This document shows, piece by piece, positions 53,275 to 63,110 of a stretch of DNA of 64,000 nucleotides; positions within the stretch are counted from its first letter, which is position 1, and each line of letters opens with the position of its first letter. Source of the DNA: an uncultured Mycolicibacterium sp. (GTDB lineage Bacteria > Actinomycetota > Actinomycetes > Mycobacteriales > Mycobacteriaceae). Below the pieces are notes generated by a model. That model worked only from the letters and a program-made list of their open reading frames with translations. It was not told where the DNA came from and made no database searches. The DNA is taken from the NCBI RefSeq assembly GCF_937941905.1, contig NZ_CALDGS010000046.1, positions 1 to 64,000 of the forward strand, given 5' to 3'. Made by a program: the position numbers and the translations under genes.

Positions 53275-55488
53275 ATGGAGCACGGCAAGTGCGTCGGCCG
53301 GGTCTCTGCATTGGCGTTCGCGCTCGGGCTGGGCTGGGCGGTGGCGACCGCTCCGGCCGTGGCCCACGCCGAGCCGGCCGGGCCGACGGCGAACGACACC
53401 AGCGTCGGATCGGCCGACACCGCGCCTGACACCACGCCCGGCACCACGGCCGACGGGACCGACACCGAACCGACGGCCGGCTCGCCCGCCGGTGAACCGG
53501 CGTCGGCCGGCCCCCGGACCGGGACCGGTTCGGCCGGTGCGGACGGCGCCACCGGGGCGGCGGACGACGACGATCTCGACCTCGACGCCGTCGGGCGGGA
53601 GCTCGCGGCCGATGAGGCGGCCGCCGAGAGCCCCACCGAGAGCACCGACTCGACCCCCGGAACCGAGTCCCCCGAGGACGAAGCCGCCGTGCCCGAGGTC
53701 GACGAGATCGACGGGCCCCCGGCGCGCGACGACGCCCGCGGCCGGTCGGCCGGGAACCGATCGGTGGCCGCCGCGGTGGTCACCGACGCCCCGACCGCCG
53801 AACCGTCCGACACCGACACGTCGAGCACCGACGCGGATCCCGAACCGGGCACCGACGACCTGCCCGGCGACGAGTCCCCCGGCCCGCTCGGGGAGTCCGA
53901 GGTGCCGGCGGTCAACCCGGCCCCGGCCGCCCGCACCGGCCTCGCCCCGAACCGGCCGGACATCCGGCTGGTCCGCCCGGCGCAGCCAAGGCTGCACACC
54001 CTGCTCTCGAACCTGGTGGCCGGGGTGCTGGCCCCGCTGTCGCTGCCGGTGCCGGCCACCCCGCTGCAGCCGGCGGTGCTGACCGCGCTGTTGGCGACGG
54101 TGCGGGACGAACTGGAGCGCGCGGTCTCCGTACGGCAGCGGAACTTCACTGCGCTGCAGACGGTTTCGCAGCAGAGCAGTGACACCCCGAACGTGCTGGT
54201 GATCGGCGTGGACGGGGTGACGCTGTCGCGCATCCTGGCCGACCCGCAGGACTACCCGGCCTTCATCGCCCTGATGGGCGGCGGCACCACGGCCGCCTCC
54301 ACCATCGCCGGGCACACCACGCTGTCCAACCCGTCGTGGACCACGATCCTGACCGGGGTGTGGGGCGAACGCACCGGCGTGATCAACAACGTGTTCACGC
54401 CGTGGACCTACGACCGGTGGCCGACGGTGTTCACCCAGCTCGAGAGGCTGGACCCGCTGATCAACACCACGGCGATCGCCAACTGGGACGTCATCGCCGC
54501 GATCGCCGGCTCCGGGGCGATCCGGGCCGACAACATCTACTTCGTCCCGCAGCTGCCCGACGACCCGAACTGGCTGCTGACCGACGACGCGGTCGGTGCC
54601 ATCACGGTGAACGTCATCGAGGGGGCGAGCCCGGACGAGGCGAACTTCGTGTTCTCCTACTTCGTCGGCGTCGACGAGAACGGACACATGTACGGCGGCG
54701 ACTCGCCGGAGTACGCGGCGGCGCTGCGCAACCTGGACGCGAACCTGGCCGCCATCATGGCCGCGATCGAGCAGTGGGAGAGCGTCAACGGCGAGTCCTG
54801 GACGGTCGTCGTCGTCACCGACCACGGCCACCAGCCGCAGCTCGGCCTCGGCCACGGCTTCCAGAGCCCGCCGGAGACCACGACGTTCGTCATCGCCCGG
54901 GGCGAGCACTTCACCGCGGGCGCGATGAACAACACCTACCGGATCTCCGACGTCACCCCGACGGTGCTGACGCTGTTCGGCGGCACCCCGGCCGCCTACT
55001 CCGACGGTGTGCCGCTGATGGACCGCGACGGCCACACGGTGCCGATCGGCGACGAGGACCTGCTGATCCGGGCCCTGCGGGACGCCGCCGCGATGTACGG
55101 CTTCCCCGACATCCCCACCGACATCGCGCTGGGGATCCGCACGGTGTTCGCGTCGATCCCGTACTTCATCGACCTGTTCACCGACTCGATCGTCGCCGAC
55201 CTGCAGGCGGTGGCCGAGCAGGACATCTTCCTGGTGAGCGCGCTGGCCGCGCTGGCGGTGCTGCCGGTGCAGTTCACCGGTGACGTGCTGTACGTGACCA
55301 CCAACGTGGTGGCCCAGATCGTCGCCTGGCTGACCGGGGTGAGCGGGGCGAGCATCTTCCCGCTGCTGCCCCCGCCGCCGCCCGGCGCCTACATCCCGCA
55401 GCCGCCCACCGCGCTGGACCTGCTCACCGTGGCCGCCTGCCCCGGCGACGCCGACCAGCCGGCGCAGTGCGCGGCGGTCGCGGCCTGA
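53275..55488 (+). CDS. Secreted alkaline-phosphatase-superfamily phosphodiesterase-like protein
   Basis: 737 aa. Signal peptide (cleavage near A-H-A-E, about 34), then about 220 residues of Asp/Glu/Ser/Thr/Pro-rich low-complexity sequence. The catalytic domain begins V-L-V-I-G-V-D-G-V-T and has G-H-T-T-L-S-N-P-S-W and T-D-H-G-H, typical of type I phosphodiesterase/nucleotide pyrophosphatase folds. The C-terminal region has hydrophobic stretches. The start at 53275 has GGGAGGAG upstream. Substrate unknown. Confidence 0.82.
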   Translation: MEHGKCVGRVSALAFALGLGWAVATAPAVAHAEPAGPTANDTSVGSADTAPDTTPGTTADGTDTEPTAGSPAGEPASAGPRTGTGSAGADGATGAADDDDLDLDAVGRELAADEAAAESPTESTDSTPGTESPEDEAAVPEVDEIDGPPARDDARGRSAGNRSVAAAVVTDAPTAEPSDTDTSSTDADPEPGTDDLPGDESPGPLGESEVPAVNPAPAARTGLAPNRPDIRLVRPAQPRLHTLLSNLVAGVLAPLSLPVPATPLQPAVLTALLATVRDELERAVSVRQRNFTALQTVSQQSSDTPNVLVIGVDGVTLSRILADPQDYPAFIALMGGGTTAASTIAGHTTLSNPSWTTILTGVWGERTGVINNVFTPWTYDRWPTVFTQLERLDPLINTTAIANWDVIAAIAGSGAIRADNIYFVPQLPDDPNWLLTDDAVGAITVNVIEGASPDEANFVFSYFVGVDENGHMYGGDSPEYAAALRNLDANLAAIMAAIEQWESVNGESWTVVVVTDHGHQPQLGLGHGFQSPPETTTFVIARGEHFTAGAMNNTYRISDVTPTVLTLFGGTPAAYSDGVPLMDRDGHTVPIGDEDLLIRALRDAAAMYGFPDIPTDIALGIRTVFASIPYFIDLFTDSIVADLQAVAEQDIFLVSALAALAVLPVQFTGDVLYVTTNVVAQIVAWLTGVSGASIFPLLPPPPPGAYIPQPPTALDLLTVAACPGDADQPAQCAAVAA

Positions 55489-55595
55489 CCACCGCACACC
55501 CCGGACCCCCGATGGCCGACACGTACATGCCCTGCTGAGGTGTTATCCGGCTCGGCGATGCCGGACCTGGCCCGTGGGTTCGTACGCTCACGGCC

Positions 55596-56948
55596 ATGAC
55601 AGCCTCCCTGGTCGGCGGTCCTGCCCTGGAGCAGGTACGCCGGATACGCACCGAGATCCCCGGTCCCCGGTCCGTCGAGCTGGCCGAGCGCCGCGCCGAG
55701 GCGCTGCCCGCGGGGCTGGCCAGTTCGGCCGGCATCTACGTCGCCGCCGCCGGCGGCGGCGTGGTGGTCGATGTGGACGGCAACTCGTTCATCGACCTCG
55801 GCAGCGGCATCGCCGTCACCACCGTCGGCAACGCCGCCCCGGCCGTGGTGTCCCGCGCGACCGAGCAGCTCGCCCGGTTCACCCACACCTGCTTCCTGGC
55901 CACCCCGTACGAGCCCTACATCGAGGTGGCCGAGCGGCTGAACCGGCTCACCCCGGGCGGTCACGCCAAGCGCACCGCGCTGTTCAACACCGGCGCCGAG
56001 GCGGTGGAGAACGCGGTCAAGTACGCGCGGGCGGCCACCGGCCGCGACGCCGTGGTGGTCTTCGACCACGCCTTCCACGGTCGGTCGCTGCTGACCATGA
56101 CGATGACCGCCAAGCACCAGCCGTACAAGCGCAACTTCGGCCCGTTCGCCCCCGAGGTGTACCGGGCGCCGATGGCCTACCCGTTCCGCTGGCCGTCCGG
56201 CCCGGAGCACTGCGCCGACGAGGCGTTCGCCATGTTCGCCCAGCTCGTCGACGCCCAGATCGGCGCCGACCAGGTGGCCTGCGTGGTGGTCGAGCCGATC
56301 CAGGGCGAGGGCGGGTTCATCGTCCCGGCCGAGGGCTTCCTGCCGCGGGTCGCCGAGTTCTGCCGCGAGCGCGGCATCGTGTTCGTCGCCGACGAGGTGC
56401 AGACCGGCATCGCCCGCACCGGCGCGATGTTCGCCAGCGAGCACGAGGGGCTGGTGCCCGACCTCGTCGTCACCGCCAAGGGCCTCGGCGGCGGGCTGCC
56501 GCTGGCCGCGGTGACCGGCCGGGCCGAGATCATGGACGCCGCGCACGCCGGCGGCATCGGCGGCACCTACAGCGGCAACCCGATCGCCTGCGCGGCCGCG
56601 CTCGGCGTGTTCGACGAGATCGAGCAGCACGGCCTGATCGAGCGGGCCCGGGCCATCGGCGAGCGCATGGTGACCCGGCTGCGCCAGATCGCCGCCGGCA
56701 ACACCCTGGTCGGCGATATCCGGGGCCGCGGCGCGATGATCGCCGTCGAGCTGGTGCAGCCGGGCAGCCGCGATCCCAACCCGGCCGCCGTCGCCGCGAT
56801 CACCAAACACTGCCACGACAACGGGGTACTCACCCTGACGGCGGGCACCTTCGGCAACGTGCTGCGGTTCCTGCCGCCGCTGAGCATCACCGACGACCTG
56901 CTCGACGAGGCCTTCGACGTCGTCCGCGACGGCTTCGCCGCGCTCTAG
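55596..56948 (+). CDS. gabT: 4-aminobutyrate/5-aminovalerate aminotransferase
   Basis: 450-aa class III aminotransferase. The PLP lysine is in [11 protein letters not shown], and D-E-V-Q-T-G-I binds the cofactor. It deaminates GABA or 5-aminovalerate to the semialdehyde. The operon's glutaryl-CoA dehydrogenase points to 5-aminovalerate (davT role). The ATG lies seven bases after TACGCT (55583-55588), a leaderless pattern. Confidence 0.9.
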   Translation: MTASLVGGPALEQVRRIRTEIPGPRSVELAERRAEALPAGLASSAGIYVAAAGGGVVVDVDGNSFIDLGSGIAVTTVGNAAPAVVSRATEQLARFTHTCFLATPYEPYIEVAERLNRLTPGGHAKRTALFNTGAEAVENAVKYARAATGRDAVVVFDHAFHGRSLLTMTMTAKHQPYKRNFGPFAPEVYRAPMAYPFRWPSGPEHCADEAFAMFAQLVDAQIGADQVACVVVEPIQGEGGFIVPAEGFLPRVAEFCRERGIVFVADEVQTGIARTGAMFASEHEGLVPDLVVTAKGLGGGLPLAAVTGRAEIMDAAHAGGIGGTYSGNPIACAAALGVFDEIEQHGLIERARAIGERMVTRLRQIAAGNTLVGDIRGRGAMIAVELVQPGSRDPNPAAVAAITKHCHDNGVLTLTAGTFGNVLRFLPPLSITDDLLDEAFDVVRDGFAAL

Positions 56949-56972
56949 ATCCCAGACAGGAGACCACCACCC

Positions 56973-58169
56973 ATGTCCACCAAGACCCCGACGCCCAAGA
57001 AGACGCCGTACCAGCCGCTGGAACTGTTCGACACCGCCCGGCTGCTGTCCGACGAGGAACGCGAGATCGCCGCGACGGTACGGAAATTCGTCGACACCGA
57101 ACTGCGCCCGAACCTCGACGAGTGGTGGGAGTCGGCCACCCTGCCGCGCGAGCTGGGCCGCCGGTTCGGCGAGCTCGGCCTGCTCGGCATGCACCTGGAG
57201 GGCTACGGCTGCGCCGGCACCAACGCGGTCAGCTACGGCCTGGCCTGTATGGAGCTGGAGGCCGGCGACTCCGGGCTGCGCAGCTTCGTGTCCGTGCAGG
57301 GCTCGCTGGCGATGTTCTCGATCTACCGGTACGGCTCCGAGGAGCAGAAGCAGGAGTGGCTGCCGCGGATGGCCACCGGCGAGGCGATCGGCTGCTTCGG
57401 CCTGACCGAGCCGGACTTCGGCTCCAACCCGGCCGGGATGCGCACCCGCGCCAAGCGCGACGGCAGCGACTGGGTCCTCAACGGCACCAAGATGTGGATC
57501 ACCAACGGCAATCTCGCCGACGTGGCCACCGTCTGGGCCCAGACCGACGAGGGCATCCGCGGCTTCCTGGTGCCCACCGACACCCCCGGCTTCACCGCCA
57601 ACAAGATCACCCGCAAGCTGTCGCTGCGCGCCTCGATCACCTCCGAGCTGGTGCTGGACAACGTGCGGCTGCCGGCATCGGCCCAGCTGCCGCTGGCCGA
57701 GGGGCTCTCCGCCCCGCTGTCCTGCCTGAACGAGGCCCGGTTCGGCATCGTGTTCGGCGCGCTGGGCGCGGCCCGCGACTGCCTGGAGACCACCATCGCC
57801 TACACCCAGACCCGCGAGGTGTTCGACAAGCCGCTGTCGAGCTACCAGCTCACCCAGGAGAAGCTGGCCAACATGACCCTGGAGCTCGGCAAGGGCATGC
57901 TGCTGGCCATCCACCTCGGCCGGATCAAGGACGCCGACGGGGTGCGCCCCGAGCAGGTCAGCCTGGGCAAGCTCAACAACGTGCGGGAGGCGCTGGCCAT
58001 CGCGCGCGAGTGCCGAACCCTGTTGGGCGGCAGCGGGATCACCCTGGAGTACTCGCCGCTGCGGCACGCCAACAACCTGGAGTCGGTGCTGACCTACGAG
58101 GGCACCTCGGAGATGCACCTGCTGTCCATCGGCCGGGCGCTGACCGGGAAGGCGGCGTTCCGGTCATGA
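56973..58169 (+). CDS. gcdH: Glutaryl-CoA dehydrogenase-like acyl-CoA dehydrogenase
   Basis: 398-aa FAD-dependent acyl-CoA dehydrogenase with glutaryl-CoA dehydrogenase hallmarks: C-F-G-L-T-E-P-D-F-G-S-N-P and the catalytic Glu region Y-E-G-T-S-E-M-H. It would convert glutaryl-CoA to crotonyl-CoA and CO2. GGAG lies upstream, 24 bp after gabT. Its stop overlaps the next ATG by four bases. Confidence 0.87.
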   Translation: MSTKTPTPKKTPYQPLELFDTARLLSDEEREIAATVRKFVDTELRPNLDEWWESATLPRELGRRFGELGLLGMHLEGYGCAGTNAVSYGLACMELEAGDSGLRSFVSVQGSLAMFSIYRYGSEEQKQEWLPRMATGEAIGCFGLTEPDFGSNPAGMRTRAKRDGSDWVLNGTKMWITNGNLADVATVWAQTDEGIRGFLVPTDTPGFTANKITRKLSLRASITSELVLDNVRLPASAQLPLAEGLSAPLSCLNEARFGIVFGALGAARDCLETTIAYTQTREVFDKPLSSYQLTQEKLANMTLELGKGMLLAIHLGRIKDADGVRPEQVSLGKLNNVREALAIARECRTLLGGSGITLEYSPLRHANNLESVLTYEGTSEMHLLSIGRALTGKAAFRS

Positions 58170-59632
58170 CGGCCCCGGTCTGCGTCCCGCATCTCATCGG
58201 CGGCAGGTGGGTGTCCGGCTCGGGCGACGCGGTGCTCAGCGTCAACCCGGCCCACCCGGACACCGTGGTGGCCGAGGCCCGCGCCGCGGTTCCGGCCGAC
58301 GTGGAGGCCGCGGTCGCCGCCGCGGCCGAGGCGCTGCCCGGCTGGGCCGCCACCCCGATCCACCAGCGCGGCGCCGTGCTGCTCGCCGCCGCCGACATCG
58401 TCGACGCCAACGCCGAGGCGTGGGGCACCGAACTGACGGCCGAGGAGGGCAAGACCCGCGCCGAGGGCATCGGCGAGGTGCGCCGGGCCGCGCAGATCCT
58501 GCGCTACTACGGCAACGAGGGCGACCGGCAGGCCGGGGAGATCTTCGCCTCGCCGCGCGCCGGCGAGCAGATCCTGGTGACCCGCAAACCGCTCGGCGTG
58601 GTCGGGGTGATCACCCCGTTCAACTTCCCGATCGCCATCCCGGCCTGGAAGATCGCGCCCGCCCTGAGCTACGGCAACACCGTGGTGTGGAAGCCGGCCA
58701 GCACGGTGCCGCTGCTGGCCTACCGGCTGGCCTGGGCGCTGACCGAGGCCGGGCTGCCGGCCGGGGTGCTCAACCTCGTCGTCGGCGACGGCGGGCTGGG
58801 CAACGCGATCGTCGAGCATCCCCGCATCGACGGGCTGACCTTCACCGGATCCACCGCGGTGGGCCGGCGGATCGCCGCCGCCGCGGCCGCCCGCGGGGTG
58901 CCGATGCAGGCCGAGATGGGCGGCAAGAACGCCGCGGTGGTGCTCGACGACGCCGACCCGGAGCTCGCGGTCGAGCAGGTGCTGCTCGGCGCGTTCCGCT
59001 CCACCGGCCAGAAGTGCACCGCGACCTCCCGGCTCGTCGTCACCGAGCGGATCGCCGACGAGTTCTGCCACGCCCTGGTGCAGCGGGCCGAGGCGCTGCG
59101 GGTGGGTGACCCGCTGGACGCGCGGACCGAGATGGGCCCGGTGGTCACCGACGCCGCCCGGGCCTCCATCCGCGCCGGGATCGAGGCCGCCCTCGCACAC
59201 GGCGCCCGGCCGCTGGCCGGCGCCGCCCCGTACACCGAGGGCCCGTTGGCCGACGGCTACTTCGTCGCCCCGACCGTGCTGGAGCTGGCCGACACCGACA
59301 ACCCGGTGTGGCGCACCGAGCTGTTCGGCCCGGTGCTGGCGGTCCGCCGCGCCACCGACGCCGAGGAGGCGTTCCGGCTGGCCAACGACAGCGAGTTCGG
59401 GCTCTCGGCGGCGGTGTTCACCCAGGACGTGACCCGGGTGCTCGACGCGATGGAGCGCATCGACGTCGGCGTGCTGCACATCAACTCCGAGTCGGCCGGG
59501 GCCGACCCGCACGTGCCGTTCGGCGGGGCCAAGGCCAGTGGGCTCGGCCCGAAGGAGCAGGGCGCCGCGGCGCGGGAGTTCTTCACCCACACCACCACCG
59601 TGTACCTGCGCGGCGGGAGGCCGGGGGCGTGA
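58166..59632 (+). CDS. NAD(P)-aldehyde dehydrogenase (succinate/glutarate semialdehyde type)
   Basis: 488-aa aldehyde dehydrogenase: F-T-G-S-T-A-V-G, general base Glu in Q-A-E-M-G-G-K-N, catalytic Cys in T-G-Q-K-C-T-A. In this operon it probably oxidises glutarate semialdehyde to glutarate (davD role); succinate semialdehyde is the alternative. GTGA overlap with the following CoA transferase. Confidence 0.88.
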   Translation: MTAPVCVPHLIGGRWVSGSGDAVLSVNPAHPDTVVAEARAAVPADVEAAVAAAAEALPGWAATPIHQRGAVLLAAADIVDANAEAWGTELTAEEGKTRAEGIGEVRRAAQILRYYGNEGDRQAGEIFASPRAGEQILVTRKPLGVVGVITPFNFPIAIPAWKIAPALSYGNTVVWKPASTVPLLAYRLAWALTEAGLPAGVLNLVVGDGGLGNAIVEHPRIDGLTFTGSTAVGRRIAAAAAARGVPMQAEMGGKNAAVVLDDADPELAVEQVLLGAFRSTGQKCTATSRLVVTERIADEFCHALVQRAEALRVGDPLDARTEMGPVVTDAARASIRAGIEAALAHGARPLAGAAPYTEGPLADGYFVAPTVLELADTDNPVWRTELFGPVLAVRRATDAEEAFRLANDSEFGLSAAVFTQDVTRVLDAMERIDVGVLHINSESAGADPHVPFGGAKASGLGPKEQGAAAREFFTHTTTVYLRGGRPGA

Positions 59633-60735
59633 CCGGCGCGCTCGAGGGGCTGGTCGTCGTCGACTTCAGCCGGGTGCTGGCCGGGCCGTACGCCACCATG
59701 ATGCTCGGCGACTTCGGCGCCGAGGTGATCAAGGTGGAGCGGCCCGGCGTCGGCGACGACACCCGACAGTGGGGCCCGCCGTACGACTCGTCCGGTGTGG
59801 CAACGTATTTCAACGCGGTCAACCGCAACAAGCGGTCCGTGGTGATCGACCTGGCCAGCGCTGCCGGTCGCGAGCAGGCCCGCGACCTGGTCCGCCGGGC
59901 CGACGTGGTGGTGGAGAACTTCCGGCCGGGCACGATGGACAAGCTCGGGCTGGGCTACGCGGAGCTCTCGGCGCTGCGGCCCGGGTTGATCTACTGCTCG
60001 ATCACCGGGTTCGGCCGCGACGGCGGTGCCGCGCTGCCGGGTTACGACCTGCTGGTGCAGGCGGTCGGCGGGTTGATGAGCATCACCGGCACCGAACCGG
60101 GCGACCCCACCAAGGTGGGCGTGGCGCTGGTCGACGTGCTGGCCGGGATGCACGCGCTGGCGGGCATTCTGGCCGCGCTGGCGCACCGCAACCGCACCGG
60201 CGAGGGTCAGCGGGTGGAGACCAACCTGCTGAGCACGCTGCTGTCGTCGCTGGTCAACCAGGCGTCCGGGTATCTCGGGGCGGGTGTGGTGCCGGGCATC
60301 ATGGGCAACCGCCATCCCAGCATCGCCCCGTACCAGACCTTCGACACCGCCGACCGGCCGATCGCGGTGGCGGTGGGCAACGACAAGCAGTTCCGGGCGT
60401 TCAGCGCGGCGATCGGGCTGCCCGAGCTCGCCGACGATCCGCGGTTCGCCACCAACCCGCAGCGGGTCGCCAACCGGGATGCGTTGTGCGCGTTGATCGA
60501 ACCGGCGCTCAAACGCAGCGGAGCCGATCACTGGTTCACCACGCTCACCGAGGTCGGGGTGCCCGCCGGGCCGATCAACGACCTGGCCGAGGCGTTCGAC
60601 TTCGCCCGCCGGCTCGGGCTCGAGCCGGAGGTGGCGGTGCCGGACAGCCCCACCCCGCAGGTGGCCAATCCGATCCGGCTGTCGGCCACCCCGGTCAGCT
60701 ACCGCAGCGGCCCGCCCGCGCTCGGCGCCGGCTGA
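59629..60735 (+). CDS. Family III CoA transferase (glutarate-CoA type)
   Basis: 368-aa CaiB/BaiF-family CoA transferase: G-P-Y-A-T-M-M-L-G-D-F-G-A-E-V-I-K-V-E, and catalytic Asp in a Y-D-L-L-V-Q-A region. It probably activates glutarate with a CoA donor (succinyl-CoA:glutarate-like) for GcdH. GTG start at 59629. It ends the operon before a 21-bp hairpin. Confidence 0.87.
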   Translation: MTGALEGLVVVDFSRVLAGPYATMMLGDFGAEVIKVERPGVGDDTRQWGPPYDSSGVATYFNAVNRNKRSVVIDLASAAGREQARDLVRRADVVVENFRPGTMDKLGLGYAELSALRPGLIYCSITGFGRDGGAALPGYDLLVQAVGGLMSITGTEPGDPTKVGVALVDVLAGMHALAGILAALAHRNRTGEGQRVETNLLSTLLSSLVNQASGYLGAGVVPGIMGNRHPSIAPYQTFDTADRPIAVAVGNDKQFRAFSAAIGLPELADDPRFATNPQRVANRDALCALIEPALKRSGADHWFTTLTEVGVPAGPINDLAEAFDFARRLGLEPEVAVPDSPTPQVANPIRLSATPVSYRSGPPALGAG

Positions 60736-60745
60736 CTCCCGCCAC

Positions 60746-60800
60746 GAACGTGAGCCTGTGGGCGAGGATTTCGCGATTTCTCGCCCACAGGCTCACGTTC
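60746..60800. terminator. Bidirectional terminator / GAACGTGAGC element, copy 2
   Basis: Perfect 21-bp stem (60746-60766 with 60780-60800) with a 13-nt loop, between convergent genes. The right arm overlaps the stop codon of the PucR gene (60799-60801). The arms begin GAACGTGAGC, like the element at 37758. Confidence 0.8.
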
Positions 60801-62295
60801 ACGAGCCGGCCAGCAGCTGCCAGGCCCGGATGGCCAGCCACAGCTGCGCCCGGGTGTCGGCCGAGGCCAGGTCGTCGTCGAGCAGTTCGGCGATGCGGCG
60901 CAACCGGTTTCGCATGGTGTGCCGGTGCACCCGCAGTTCGGCGGCGGCGGCCTCCACCTGCCCGTTGTTGCGCAGGTAGGCCGCCAGCGCCTCGACGAGC
61001 CCCTCCTCGCCGGCCAGCGGCGCCAGCGGCTCGGTGAGCACCCGCAGCTCGGCGGGGCCGCGGCCGCCCAGCAGCGCGTCGAAGATCCGCAGCTCGGCGA
61101 AGTCGCAGATCCGGCCCGGCGCAGCCGAACTCGCCGCGATCCGGGCCTGCTGCGCCGCCACCGCCGCATCCGCCAGCCGTACCGGGCGACTGATCCCGCC
61201 GCTCAGCGGCAGGTCGGCGTCCCGGCCGAACCGCTCCAGCGCGACCTGCAGCCGACGCCGGTTGGCGGTGTGCACCACCACCGCGGCCTCGGCGGCCGAG
61301 ACCGCCAGCAGGTACGGCCCCACCCCGCCCAGCTGGGCGATCAGCTCGTCCTGCACGGTCAGTACCCGGCCGATCCCGGTGAGCACCACCACCACGACCT
61401 CGTCGCCGGGCTGGAAGCCCAGGTAGCGCAGCACCGCGCTGTCCTCCGGCCCGCGGCCGTCGAGGACGTCGCGGGTGACCGCGGCGCGCAGCCGGGCCTC
61501 GGCGCTGATCACCCGGGCGGGTTTCTCCAGGTCGATCGAGATCAGCGAGACGGCGTGGGCGACCAGCAGCCGCTCGGAGTTGGACATCGGCCGCTCGGTG
61601 CGCACCGCGAGCCGGCCCCGCACCGGAACCCCGGCGCGCAGGTTCTGCACGGTGACGAAACCGCCCCCGTCGTCGGCGACGACGCGGCCGGCGTGCCGCC
61701 GGTCGCCGCCGCGCAGCCGGGTCTCGAGCAGTTCGAGCAGCCGCGCGTCGTCCGGTCCCGCGGTCGCCAGCAGCCGGCCCTCGGTGTCGGTGACCACGAC
61801 GGTGCCGGCCAGGCAGTCGGCCAGCGCCCGCACCACCGCGGGGATGCCACCGCGCAGGGTGGCCCGGGCCAGTTCCTGCTGCTGGTCCACCACCCGGGCC
61901 ACGTCGCGCAGCTCCTGGGCCTTGACCGCGTCGATGACCACCTGCGCGATCGCGATGAACGGGGTGGGCGGCGGCACCTTGAGCACCGGCAGCCCGAACG
62001 CGTCACCCGCGGCGAGCACCCCGGCCGGGATCTCCTGCAGCGTGGTGCCGGTGTCGACGGCCAGGGCGGCGATGCCGGCCCGCGCCAGGCGCTCGACGTA
62101 GGCGGTCTGTGCGGCGGCGTCGGCACCGATGTTGATGCCGGTGGTCATGACCAGTTCCCCGCCGGACAGGTACGGGGTCGGGTCGGCCAGCTCGATCGCA
62201 TGCGCCCAGGCGATCGGCCGGTCCGACCCGCGCGCCCCGGCCACCAGCTCCAGGGCCAGCTCGGGCACCTGGGCGAGGCCGCGGGCGGTGATCAC
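60799..62295 (-). CDS. PucR-family regulator of amine catabolism
   Basis: 498-aa PucR regulator: N-terminal PucR domain (A-H-A-I-E-L-A-D-P-T-P-Y-L, G-E-L-V-M-T-T-G) and C-terminal HTH (Q-V-E-A-A-A-A-E-L-R-V-H-R-H-T-M-R-N-R-L). GTG at 62295 overlaps the preceding gene's stop (GTGA). It is co-transcribed with two gamma-Glu-GABA hydrolases and a transporter, so it probably senses a gamma-glutamyl amine or GABA/5-aminovalerate. Confidence 0.87.
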   Translation of the reverse strand: MITARGLAQVPELALELVAGARGSDRPIAWAHAIELADPTPYLSGGELVMTTGINIGADAAAQTAYVERLARAGIAALAVDTGTTLQEIPAGVLAAGDAFGLPVLKVPPPTPFIAIAQVVIDAVKAQELRDVARVVDQQQELARATLRGGIPAVVRALADCLAGTVVVTDTEGRLLATAGPDDARLLELLETRLRGGDRRHAGRVVADDGGGFVTVQNLRAGVPVRGRLAVRTERPMSNSERLLVAHAVSLISIDLEKPARVISAEARLRAAVTRDVLDGRGPEDSAVLRYLGFQPGDEVVVVVLTGIGRVLTVQDELIAQLGGVGPYLLAVSAAEAAVVVHTANRRRLQVALERFGRDADLPLSGGISRPVRLADAAVAAQQARIAASSAAPGRICDFAELRIFDALLGGRGPAELRVLTEPLAPLAGEEGLVEALAAYLRNNGQVEAAAAELRVHRHTMRNRLRRIAELLDDDLASADTRAQLWLAIRAWQLLAGS

Positions 62296-63110
62296 GACCC
62301 CTGCGCGGTCCGCTCCCGCCGCACCTGCTCGGCCGCGGCGACAAACGCGTCGAAGAGTTTGATCCGGTCCGCCTCGGGCCCGTCGATGTCCTCCGGATGC
62401 CACTGCACCCCGAGGTAGTACTTGTCCGGGTCCTCGATCGCCTCGGTGATGCCGTCGGCGGCGCGGGCCGCCACGACGAGGTTGCGGCCCAGCCGGTCGA
62501 CGGCCTGGTGGTGGCCGCCGCGGCCGACCACCCGGTCGGCGCCCAGGATCTCCCGCAGCCGGGTGCCCGGGGTGACCTCGATCTTCTCGTCGAGGAAGGT
62601 CGGCTCGCCCGGGCCGCCGTGGTGCAGCGCGTAGTCCTCGATGTCGGGGATGACGGTGCCGCCGCGGGCGACGTTGAGCAGCTGCGAGCCGCGGCAGATG
62701 CCGAAGATCGGCAGGCCGGCCCCCTCGGCGGCGGCGATCGCGGCGAACGCGTCGTCGTCGGCGCGGCGGTCGACGCCGTAGGCGTTCGGGATCGGTTCGG
62801 GGTTGCCGTAGCACGACCCGTCGATGTCACCGCCGCCGAGCAGCAGCAGGCCGTCGAATTCCGCGACGCCGGCGGGGTTCTCGAGCGGGTCGGTGGTGTC
62901 CCACAGCTCGTAGGCCGCCCCCAGGTCCAGCAGGGTGTCCAGCGCGAGCCGGGTGAACCGGCGGACCAGTTCGACGTCGTTGGGGCTGATCCCGGGGAAG
63001 TTCAGCGAGCCCAGGACGCAGATACGGGCGCGGGGCTGCTCCGGCATCGGCCGGTCCGGGATGACGTCCTCCCTCCGGACGGGACGGTCATCGGGTCCGG
63101 CGCTGGTCAC
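62292..63110 (-). CDS. Gamma-glutamyl-GABA hydrolase-like (PuuD), copy 1
   Basis: 272-aa class I glutamine-amidotransferase-like hydrolase (peptidase C26): nucleophile in G-I-C-R-G-S-Q-L-L-N and H-E pair in V-Q-W-H-P-E-D. It would release glutamate from gamma-glutamyl-GABA or gamma-glutamyl-5-aminovalerate. GTG at 63110 is preferred because GGAG lies five bases upstream; a start at 63116 is possible. Overlaps with both neighbours show translational coupling. Confidence 0.87.
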   Translation of the reverse strand: MTSAGPDDRPVRREDVIPDRPMPEQPRARICVLGSLNFPGISPNDVELVRRFTRLALDTLLDLGAAYELWDTTDPLENPAGVAEFDGLLLLGGGDIDGSCYGNPEPIPNAYGVDRRADDDAFAAIAAAEGAGLPIFGICRGSQLLNVARGGTVIPDIEDYALHHGGPGEPTFLDEKIEVTPGTRLREILGADRVVGRGGHHQAVDRLGRNLVVAARAADGITEAIEDPDKYYLGVQWHPEDIDGPEADRIKLFDAFVAAAEQVRRERTAQGS

